A DNA stretch of 31,939 nt. Source: JANQTF01 sp036835375 (GTDB taxonomy: Bacteria > Bacteroidota > Bacteroidia > J057). Shown one piece after another: positions 25,392 through 31,939 of this stretch; position 1 is the first letter of the stretch; each line of letters begins with the position of its first letter. The translations under genes and the position numbers were made by a program. The notes under the pieces were generated by a model. It did not search any database and had not been told where the DNA came from. It was given only the letters and a program-made list of their open reading frames with translations. Where the stretch lies: NCBI GenBank assembly GCA_036835375.1, contig DAITMB010000054.1, forward strand, positions 1 through 31,939, read 5' to 3'.

Positions 25392-27134
25392 CTAGCTTTT
25401 CCGCAATCGATAGATTCCCAGCCATAGATAGCTGAATCCAATCACCGCCCCGCACCCGATGAGATTGAGCCACAGGTAGCCCACAGCCAGCCAATCGAAG
25501 GTATCTGGAAAAAACAAGGGCAGGAAATACATACACAGCACGAGGGCCTCGGCCATGAGCGCAGCAGGAAACACAGCGCGTCCGTCGATCTTTTTTAGAA
25601 AAAAAGCGACTACGAATAGCCCCAGAATGGTCCCATAAAACAGCGATCCGAGAATGTTGACATACTCTATCAGGTTTTCAAATTGGCCGGCCGTGATCGC
25701 AAATCCAATGGCCACGATGCCCCATCCCATCGTAAGCAAGCGCGACATGAGCAGATAGTGCTGATCACTGCCGTCTGGATAGATTTGTCGCTTATAAATG
25801 TCCACTAACGTGGTACTACCCAGCGCATTGAGTTCCGCCGAGCTGGAAGACATCGCCGCCGAAAAAATCACTGCCATCAACAGACCCACCAGCCCAATGG
25901 GGAGATGGTTGAGTACAAAGGTCAAAAACACCCGATCTTGGTCCTGCGGCTTCGCGTCATCTCTACGCTTGATCACCTCAATGCCTTCATTCCGGAGGCT
26001 GTCTGCTCGCTGGGACTTGGTAAGGGCTTCCGCCAGGAAAAGTTCGGCATTCTCGGGAGAATCGCCATGTTTTTGCCGAAGGTACTCACTCCACGCAATC
26101 GTCTCGGCTTCATCTGCTGCTTGAAATTCCTGCTCGATGGCGCGGTAGGCCGCTCCGTGTTCTCCTTCGATGGTCAGCAGTCGCTCCTTTTCATTGAAAA
26201 ACATAGGCGTAGGAGCGAACAAATAAAACACGTACATCATCGCGCCAATGAAGAGGATAGCGAATTGCATCGGGATCTTGAAGATGGCATTGAACATCAG
26301 TCCGATCCGAATCTCTGAGACGCTCTTGCCCCCAAGATAGCGCTGCACCTGCGACTGGTCCGTGCCGAAGTATGACAGGGACAAAAAAGTTCCAGCTACG
26401 AGTCCAGAGAGGAGATTGTAACGATCGTTGACGAATTCAGACCAGTTTTTGGGCAGGGTAATGACATTGAGTTTGCCGGATTTCCCAGCGATGTCGAGCG
26501 CATCGATCAGCCCTACTTCCGGCGGCATTTCCAGGAACATAATGATCCCCGCGATGAACATGCCGATCAACATCACGGCCATTTGTTGCTGCTGGGTTTG
26601 GCTCACCGCCTTGGTACCGCCGCTCACAGTGTAGAGCATCACCACGGCACCGATTCCGATACAGGTCACCGTGGTGTCCCAGCCTAGAATGGTCTCTAAA
26701 ATGATGGCGGGTGCCACGATGGTAATGCCACCCGCAAGGCTTCTTCCCAGCAAGAAAAGTAGGGCACCGAGGGTGCGGGTTCGAAGGTCAAATCGCTGCT
26801 CGAGATATTCGTAAGCCGTGTACACATTCAGCCGACGATAAATCGGGATGGCCACCATGCTAATGATGACCAAGGCAATGGGCAACCCAAAGTAAAACTG
26901 CACAAATCGCATCCCATCGCCATAGGATTGCCCCGGCGTGGAGAGGAAAGTGATGGCACTGGCTTGTGTCGCCATGATGGACAGCCCGATGGTCCACCAT
27001 TTCATGTCCTGGTTGGAGAGGAGATAGCCACGAATGTTCTGGCTTCCCCGGCTTTTCCAGATTCCGTATCCTACGATCAAAAGAATGGTGCCGCCCATGA
27101 CAGCCCAGTCGATTACGCTCAGGCCTGTATTCAT
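25392..27134 (-). CDS. Sodium:solute symporter (SSS/SSF family)
   Basis: This is an inner-membrane sodium-coupled transporter of 580 residues with about 13-14 predicted helices. Family signatures include SNQDMKWWTIGLSIMATQASAITFLSTPG, FAYEYLEQRFDLRTRTLGA-like text after TM3 (here NVYTAYEYLEQRF), LYTVSGGTKAVSQTQQQQM and FSAAMSSSSAELNALGSTTLVDIY. A charged, soluble insertion of about 85 residues (312-400) lies between helices. The ATG at 27134 overlaps the stop of the preceding 46-residue gene in an ATGA junction, which indicates translational coupling; the longer in-frame start at 27215 would overlap that gene. The substrate is unknown. The operon with a PIG-L deacetylase suggests a sugar- or amine-type compound released by deacetylation. 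Confidence 0.94.
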   Translation of the reverse strand: MNTGLSVIDWAVMGGTILLIVGYGIWKSRGSQNIRGYLLSNQDMKWWTIGLSIMATQASAITFLSTPGQSYGDGMRFVQFYFGLPIALVIISMVAIPIYRRLNVYTAYEYLEQRFDLRTRTLGALLFLLGRSLAGGITIVAPAIILETILGWDTTVTCIGIGAVVMLYTVSGGTKAVSQTQQQQMAVMLIGMFIAGIIMFLEMPPEVGLIDALDIAGKSGKLNVITLPKNWSEFVNDRYNLLSGLVAGTFLSLSYFGTDQSQVQRYLGGKSVSEIRIGLMFNAIFKIPMQFAILFIGAMMYVFYLFAPTPMFFNEKERLLTIEGEHGAAYRAIEQEFQAADEAETIAWSEYLRQKHGDSPENAELFLAEALTKSQRADSLRNEGIEVIKRRDDAKPQDQDRVFLTFVLNHLPIGLVGLLMAVIFSAAMSSSSAELNALGSTTLVDIYKRQIYPDGSDQHYLLMSRLLTMGWGIVAIGFAITAGQFENLIEYVNILGSLFYGTILGLFVVAFFLKKIDGRAVFPAALMAEALVLCMYFLPLFFPDTFDWLAVGYLWLNLIGCGAVIGFSYLWLGIYRLRKS

Positions 27135-27271
27135 GAGAAGTATCTGCCAAATAGATAAAACATCAGGATCAACACCACCAATTCGCCCAGCACGAAGAGG
27201 TAGATCGTTTTCCATCTTCGCACAAAGGGAAAGAGTTGCGTGAGTTCTTTGTCTTCTTCTGTATGGCTCAT
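27131..27271 (-). CDS. Small single-TM membrane protein encoded before the symporter
   Basis: This is a 46-residue frame read from the minus strand: MSHTEEDKELTQLFPFVRRW followed by KTIYLFVLGELVVLILMFYL and the end FGRYFS. It has a charged N-terminus and one membrane helix (about residues 22-41). Its stop TGA overlaps the symporter ATG in ATGA, so translation is coupled, and the frame differs from both neighbours. The arrangement suggests an accessory subunit or assembly helper of the transporter. The function is inferred only from position and topology. Confidence 0.85.
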   Translation of the reverse strand: MSHTEEDKELTQLFPFVRRWKTIYLFVLGELVVLILMFYLFGRYFS

Positions 27272-27367
27272 GATCGGAGGGGTTGGGGAGAGACAGGAAT
27301 CCGGGGCGTTACGGCATGGATGAGCGGTTTCTATGGGTAGTCAAACAAGGAAACCTGCTTTTTTCAA

Positions 27368-29878
27368 CTATTCTTTGTCGTAGCCGAGCGAAAGGAGGTT
27401 GACAAACAGCCTGAAAGCTCCGGGTACACCAGCCGGGAGCTGTCGGAAAAAGGACAGCCCAGTGTAGATGAAATGACCTTCGCCGTATTTCGCCACAAGC
27501 AAAGCACCTTCGAGCTCTTTTTCGCCCGGGTCATGCCCTGCCAACAGCGGTTGGTAGCGCTCATCCCATTTTTCGGCAAAATACAAGCCCCTTTCCTGAA
27601 CCCATCCTTCCAGATCTTGATCGCTGATCTTATTTGGAAAATGGAATGCTGGGTGCGCAGGATCCAAGAATCGAAGTTCAGCTTCTTCTACGGTGATGCG
27701 TTCACGGCCTAATTCAAGTTGGTATGGTCCCGGATTAGACTCCTTCATATCAAAGGAAGTGTTGTATTGCACCAGATACGTGCCGCCTTGTTCGACGTAG
27801 TCGAGGATTTGGCGCTGCAAGTAGGGCATACGCTCTTGGGTGTTGTAAGAGCGGACGCCCGCGATCACAGCATCGTAGGGTTTGAGCTGCTCCGCAGTGA
27901 GGGTATTTGGCTGAAGTAAATCCACTTGGTAGCCAATCTCTCGGAGGGCTTCTGGGATTTCGTCCCCGGATCCCATGAGATAGGCGATCCGCTCGCCGCG
28001 TTTTTGCAGGTCAATCCTCACCAGGTGGCTGGTCGCTGGCGGAAACCAAGTCTGAGTAGGGATATGATCATAGCTGACCGTTTCATGTCCTAGACTATAG
28101 GGATCCATACCTTCCGCATGTATGATGACTCGAAGTGTCCCTTTGGACTTGAGCATCGGAGGGGTCACCAAGACCGAAAGCGGAAGCTCTTGTCCAGGAT
28201 GGTCAATCGCGACAGTCAATTCTTCAGGTGAAAACTGCCATCCGGCAGGCGCTTCAAAAGTCAATCGATACGTGCCTTTGCGATATCCCTGCGTTTGGAT
28301 CTTCACCGTCTTGGGAAGATTGTCCGCGAATAAATAAGCACTTTCGGCCAAGTTTGCCGTGAGCGGTGGCGTGATCACCAGCGGGCGATACAGCTCGCCT
28401 ACCGCCCGGTCCACATATCGATGCACGATCGGAAGCTCAGTACGGAGGATCACCCCACGAATGTCAAATGTGACCGCTATATGGAGTGAAACGGGGTTTT
28501 CTGGGCGGCCAACCCATTGTGTATTGCTTACTTCATAAAGCCCAACGGGATGGGGATTGCTGAGCCAATATGGTTGCGAGATGGGATATATTGCGTCCTG
28601 CGCATCCGGGGTGGCTTTGCCGGGCGCAGAAAAGTCCCAGCGCTGTACTGCGCCATTGTCTTCGAGCGCCACGTGGAGGGTATCGATTTTGTCGTCACGG
28701 GCGATCGTCACCACGCGCGCCTCAATGGAGGAGCGCTTCAGGATTTCGACCTGGTATGCAATGCTGTCACCCACGGCTATCATCGGCCGGGCGGTAGTAG
28801 CTTCCATCCAGATCCCGGCGCAGTAAAGGATGACTTGATCCAGATCTCTTCGCTTATCAGCGACCCAAGCATTGGGGTTCGTATCGATGAGCTGCTTCAC
28901 TTGAAGCAATAGGGGGAGTGACTTGGTAGGATCTGTGGCATCAAAATTCAAGAAAGCTTGAGCAAGAAGATCTCCTACTTCTGGTAGCCCAACGCGCGAC
29001 CAAGAAGTCTCTATTCCGCTGAATAAATCGTCGTTTTCAGGCTTGGTGCCCAGTTCGTAAGCGAGGTATTCTTTCAAGCTACCGCGCAAAAGCGCTGCCC
29101 CAAAGGCTTGGCAGCGGTGCATGGAGCGGGCTTCGGAAGCGATTTCTCCATAGCTTTTTCCCAGCAGCGGATCAAATGCCCCGATGTTGATGGAAATGAC
29201 GTCCTTCAGTTCTTCTTCAGTGGGATTTTGTCGGCGAAATCCCCAGTAGTTGTTCCACATCAACCGGCTTGGTTGCCAAGTCGCTACGTAAGCAAGTTGC
29301 TCGGGGAAGGCTGTGGGGTCGGCTGCCAGGGAAAAAGCTTCGCGGGCCACAATGGCAGATGTGGTGTGCTGTCCGTGACCACCGCCGCCTTTTTCTGGCG
29401 TGGCGAAGCGCGTGATCATGACATCGGGCCGAAAGCTACGGATTATCCAAACCATGTCGCGCAGCAACTCTGTCTTGTCCCATTTGGTGAGGGTTTCCTC
29501 GGGTGTTTTGGAGTAGCCAAAGTCGTAAGCGCGGGTGAAAAACTGTTGCCCGCCGTCGATCCGCCTGGCAGCTAGCAGTTCTTGGGTTCTCAATACGCCA
29601 AGCGAAGCGCCCTTCTCGTCCCCGATGAGATTTTGTCCACCATCTCCGCGAGTAAGGGAGAGATAGGCGGTTTCATACCCTTGTCCCTGAGCGAAGTACG
29701 CGATCAGCCGCTGATTTTCATCGTCGGGATGGGCGGCGATATAGAGCACTCGGCCCATCACTTGCAGGCCCTTGATCATATGCTGGATCTCCGAGGACGA
29801 TTTGGCTGGCATGGGAGCCTGAGCGGGAAGGAAGCTAGCGGAGAAGAGGACCAGCAGAGTTGAGAGGATGCGATGCAT
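27368..29878 (-). CDS. Large PIG-L family deacetylase with C-terminal amidotransferase-like domain
   Basis: This is a zinc-dependent de-N-acetylase of the LmbE/PIG-L family, exported by a signal peptide (MHRILSTLLVLFSASFLPAQ; ATG at 29878, the longer start at 29941 is unlikely). The catalytic domain covers about residues 38-290. It contains AAHPDDEN (zinc ligands His50 and Asp53, Asp52 as general base) and GGHGQHTTS (His168 and zinc ligand His171), plus the usual LSLTRGDGGQN and LGVLRTQELLAA. A beta-sandwich middle part follows. From about residue 620 an alpha/beta domain (YDAVIAGVRSYNTQERMPYLQRQILDYVEQGGTYLVQYN) resembles ThuA/class I glutamine-amidotransferase folds, without an obvious catalytic Cys-His pair. 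Length is 836 residues. It is the first gene of the operon with the 46-residue protein and the symporter. Confidence 0.92.
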   Translation of the reverse strand: MHRILSTLLVLFSASFLPAQAPMPAKSSSEIQHMIKGLQVMGRVLYIAAHPDDENQRLIAYFAQGQGYETAYLSLTRGDGGQNLIGDEKGASLGVLRTQELLAARRIDGGQQFFTRAYDFGYSKTPEETLTKWDKTELLRDMVWIIRSFRPDVMITRFATPEKGGGGHGQHTTSAIVAREAFSLAADPTAFPEQLAYVATWQPSRLMWNNYWGFRRQNPTEEELKDVISINIGAFDPLLGKSYGEIASEARSMHRCQAFGAALLRGSLKEYLAYELGTKPENDDLFSGIETSWSRVGLPEVGDLLAQAFLNFDATDPTKSLPLLLQVKQLIDTNPNAWVADKRRDLDQVILYCAGIWMEATTARPMIAVGDSIAYQVEILKRSSIEARVVTIARDDKIDTLHVALEDNGAVQRWDFSAPGKATPDAQDAIYPISQPYWLSNPHPVGLYEVSNTQWVGRPENPVSLHIAVTFDIRGVILRTELPIVHRYVDRAVGELYRPLVITPPLTANLAESAYLFADNLPKTVKIQTQGYRKGTYRLTFEAPAGWQFSPEELTVAIDHPGQELPLSVLVTPPMLKSKGTLRVIIHAEGMDPYSLGHETVSYDHIPTQTWFPPATSHLVRIDLQKRGERIAYLMGSGDEIPEALREIGYQVDLLQPNTLTAEQLKPYDAVIAGVRSYNTQERMPYLQRQILDYVEQGGTYLVQYNTSFDMKESNPGPYQLELGRERITVEEAELRFLDPAHPAFHFPNKISDQDLEGWVQERGLYFAEKWDERYQPLLAGHDPGEKELEGALLVAKYGEGHFIYTGLSFFRQLPAGVPGAFRLFVNLLSLGYDKE

Positions 29879-30093
29879 AGAGAAAAGTTGAGTCAAGCGA
29901 ATGTTTGAACGTCGAAGATAAGCAAACTTGAGGGAATGCATCCTGCTCCGTGCTGTGGCGCCTAAGTCAGCTAGACGGGATGGGTGCGACGTGGCTTGGC
30001 CAAACTTTTCGCCCTGATTTCTTTTAAAAGTTATTCAGCGTAGTCATTTGGAGCACCAGTAAGAGGTTTTTTTTCTGACGGGAGAGAGTCATG

Positions 30094-30930
30094 TCATGCC
30101 ATGACCGCAATCATATCAAAAATTTTGAAGCCAAGTTCTTGCTTGCCTTTGATCTCCGAATTCGAAATGGCTTCTTCATTATTTATCCCTTTGGTAAATA
30201 TTCTCCAAGCATATTCATCTCTGATCATGACCTCACAAGTAGGTACTTGATCCGTGGATACAAGCAAATTCCATCCATTCTCATAGTAGAGATACCAGAT
30301 TTTCTCACTTTCTCCCAAGAAACTAAACTTGATGACCTCATTGTCCTTGCCTTCCACATGTCTGTAATGATAAGGCAAAGCTCTTACTGAGGTGTCCAAG
30401 TAAGGAAAATACCATGCTTCTTGCAGTAATTCCCTTTCTCTTCCTACCGCTAGTCGCATCTGTTGCTGATGATGCCATTTTTCGGTGTACTCTCTTGCTA
30501 TGTGAAACCAATTTTGGGATTCACTTTCGCCAGCCCAAGCCACAGAAACGCTGGCTTTTTCGTGAAGAGGCAAAGTTGCCAGGAATTGACAGTATTCTGC
30601 CCCTGATATTCTTAGTAAATCAGTGATCACCTTGGGGCTCAGTCTTCTGGTGGCCTTGACCCAATCTGCATTCAGTCCATTGAGAAAAGCTAATAAATCT
30701 GCATAAGAATTTATATTTCCAGGATTTTCGCCAAAATATCTATCGCGTGAGACAGAGAGCATTCTCAAGTTTCCGTCCAACAAGTGCACAGCAACATCTT
30801 TAACCCTCCATGATGGTGCGATCGTCTGCCTCTCCCAATCTTCGGGAGATAGTTGCTCCAACAACTCGAATAGCATTTTATCAAGTTCTGGCAGCAGATT
30901 CACCACATCAATGATCTCTGGTTTTTTCAT
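30094..30930 (-). CDS. Maleylpyruvate isomerase N-terminal/DinB-like protein
   Basis: This is a protein of 278 residues with a DinB-like four-helix metal-binding domain in the first 165 residues. The expected metal ligands are His49 (VAVHLLDGN), Glu150 and His154 (EYTEKWHHQQQ), spaced as in mycothiol-dependent maleylpyruvate isomerase. W-R-V-K-D-V-A-V-H is the typical entry to helix 2. The C-terminal part (about 185-278) is beta-rich and sterol-carrier-like. Bacteroidota do not make mycothiol, so the thiol or substrate is unknown and isomerase activity should not be assumed. The ATG at 30930 (MKKPEIIDVVNLL) is chosen because the 29-residue extension to 31017 is Cys/Phe-rich and unlike the family. 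Confidence 0.85.
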   Translation of the reverse strand: MKKPEIIDVVNLLPELDKMLFELLEQLSPEDWERQTIAPSWRVKDVAVHLLDGNLRMLSVSRDRYFGENPGNINSYADLLAFLNGLNADWVKATRRLSPKVITDLLRISGAEYCQFLATLPLHEKASVSVAWAGESESQNWFHIAREYTEKWHHQQQMRLAVGRERELLQEAWYFPYLDTSVRALPYHYRHVEGKDNEVIKFSFLGESEKIWYLYYENGWNLLVSTDQVPTCEVMIRDEYAWRIFTKGINNEEAISNSEIKGKQELGFKIFDMIAVMA

Positions 30931-31259
30931 TCTTATCTGTTTGTAAAAACACAGTGCATCAAAATTCCCGCAGAAGAAAACGTGACTCAGAGTAACCCAA
31001 GCTCGAAATTTTTTCACTCATCGATTTCTTGTGGCTCAAGATCTTTCATCTTTTTCACTGAAGGTTGAATAAATATATGGCACTGATCCCGAACTCGGAA
31101 TGGTTGATCGTATTTTTATAAGTCGTTTTTTCACCCGAGACAATCATATAAGATTCGAAGTACTATTCCAAACTTAGCGAAATCCAGCGGTAGATGTCCC
31201 CGCCGCTCCTTATCTTTCGCTCAGCGCTTCCCCCATTCAGTTCACCAGGCGTTCGTCAT
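30931..31259. other. Divergent intergenic region
   Basis: About 330 bases between the starts of the isomerase-like and thioesterase genes must carry both promoters. It is A+T-rich in the middle. A TATCTTTC at 31211-31218 resembles a -7 element but lacks a properly spaced TTTG. No gene or strong repeat is seen. Confidence 0.45.
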
Positions 31260-31805
31260 ATGAAATTCAAAAGTATCAAGGCCTCACAAATCACCATGAC
31301 CCAGCTCATGCTGCCTTCCTACTCCAACTTTAGTGGTAAAATTCATGGAGGATATGTACTCAATCTCATGGACCAGGTCGCATTTGCTTGTGCCTCCAAG
31401 CATTCGGGTTATTACTGTGTGACTGCTTCCGTCAACAAGGTGGATTTTCTCAATCCGATTGAAGTAGGAGAATTGGTCACCCTCAAAGCATCAATCAACT
31501 TCACTGGGCGCACCTCGATGGTGGTAGGGCTGCGGGTAGATTCTGAAAACATCCAAACCGGGAAGATGAAGCACTGCAACTCCTCTTACTTTACAATGGT
31601 GGCCAAAGACGATGACGGCAAGAGCGTGCCTGTACCGGGCATCATTCTCGACTCAGCTGACAGCATCCGCCGATTCGCCAGAAGCATGGAGAGACAACAA
31701 CACGCTCATGCGCGCGACCAGATCTTCAGCGCCACCGATTTCCACCCCGAAGACTACCTTGACAGCCTCGCCGGACAAAATGCCAAGGTGAGTTTGGGGA
31801 AATAG
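31260..31805 (+). CDS. Acyl-CoA thioesterase, hotdog fold (YciA/BACH type)
   Basis: This enzyme is predicted to hydrolyse acyl-CoA thioesters in the cytoplasm. The ATG at 31260 gives 181 residues; the upstream in-frame start at 31194 would add a Pro/Ser-rich stretch without family similarity. The hotdog core occupies about 10-125: NFSGKIHGGYVLNLMDQVAF, with Asn23 and Asp38 at the places of catalytic residues and the long hotdog helix. SVNKVDFLNPIEVGELVTLKASINFTGRTSMVVGLRV follows. The C-terminal 50 residues are a charged helical extension. The gene is alone, with its promoter in the divergent region and a repeat cluster starting 12 bases after its stop. Confidence 0.92.
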   Translation: MKFKSIKASQITMTQLMLPSYSNFSGKIHGGYVLNLMDQVAFACASKHSGYYCVTASVNKVDFLNPIEVGELVTLKASINFTGRTSMVVGLRVDSENIQTGKMKHCNSSYFTMVAKDDDGKSVPVPGIILDSADSIRRFARSMERQQHAHARDQIFSATDFHPEDYLDSLAGQNAKVSLGK

Positions 31806-31816
31806 GGATGCTATTC

Positions 31817-31939
31817 ATCCGGGGCTTCGAGCGCCTCAGCCTCCGGATGTTGGATGTCGATGCCCCCGATGCCGATGCCTGAGGTTCTCGAAGGCGGAGG
31901 CACGCTATCCGGGGCTTCGAGCGCCTCAGCCTCCGGATG
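31817..31939. repeat. Intergenic repeat cluster (direct and inverted copies), continuing past the window end
   Basis: A 33-base sequence at 31817-31849 returns without a mismatch at 31907-31939, a period of 90 bases. Its core is CTTCGAG-CG-CCTCAG (31825-31839 and 31915-31929). Between the two lies an inverted copy of the core, CTGAGG-TT-CTCGAAG, at 31879-31893. This direct-inverted-direct layout resembles interspersed palindromic (REP-like) elements found between genes in many bacteria. There is no coding frame. Confidence 0.85.

Noticed and set aside
31817..31939. CRISPR array at the window end
   Set aside because: There are only two direct copies 90 bases apart with an inverted core between them and no regular spacers, which does not fit CRISPR.

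Overview
The window looks like chromosome of a free-living, probably marine or polysaccharide-degrading member of the Bacteroidota. The evidence is a SusC/SusD pair, PKD- and Calx-beta-bearing lipoproteins, two proteins ending in type IX secretion (T9SS) sorting domains, a long OstA-like LPS-transport protein of the Bacteroidota kind, and one promoter-like site with the phylum's TTTG / TAnnTTTG spacing. Base composition is about half G+C by eye, which would fit Saprospiria- or Cytophagia-type lineages, but the genus cannot be named from sequence alone.

Layout. (1) 1-9050: a polysaccharide utilisation locus, all on +. It holds the 3' end of a secreted T9SS protein with two starch-binding-like modules, a SusC-type TonB-dependent transporter, a SusD-type lipoprotein, a PKD lipoprotein and two GH16 endoglucanase-like enzymes (one periplasmic or secreted, one a Calx-beta lipoprotein). 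It closes with a strong terminator at 9010-9050. The likely substrate is laminarin or another beta-1,3-glucan. (2) 9051-10991: a LexA-like XRE-S24 repressor preceded by a row of GCTAAA repeats, then a VanX-like D-Ala-D-Ala dipeptidase lipoprotein. (3) 11450-14368, minus: a DUF2490 outer-membrane protein and the OstA-like LPS-transport protein. (4) 14566-16194: a single gene joining a caspase-like CHAT protease domain to a catalytically dead protein-kinase fold. This is the most unusual gene of the window. (5) 16675-20956: a MarR regulator, a GH3-type (auxin-family) acyl-adenylating enzyme, purK and purE, ended by a perfect 16-bp hairpin terminator shared with the convergent gene. (6) 21000-25169, minus: a T9SS-exported protein, a NeuD/PglD-type acetyltransferase, an unrecognised secreted protein and YebC. 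(7) 25392-29878, minus: an apparent operon of a large PIG-L deacetylase, a 46-residue single-TM protein and a sodium:solute symporter. (8) 30094-31939: a maleylpyruvate-isomerase/DinB-type protein, a divergent acyl-CoA thioesterase and, at the window edge, an intergenic repeat cluster.

How the genes work together. The first block forms a chain: surface binding (SusD, PKD protein), surface and periplasmic hydrolysis (GH16 pair) and import (SusC). The LexA-like protein probably controls itself through the repeat array and may also control the wall dipeptidase 53 bases downstream. PurK and PurE carry out consecutive steps of purine synthesis. The PIG-L/symporter operon suggests deacetylation of an N-acetylated compound coupled to uptake of a product. 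The CHAT-pseudokinase gene stands alone, with its own predicted promoter, and no recognisable partner gene was found in the window.
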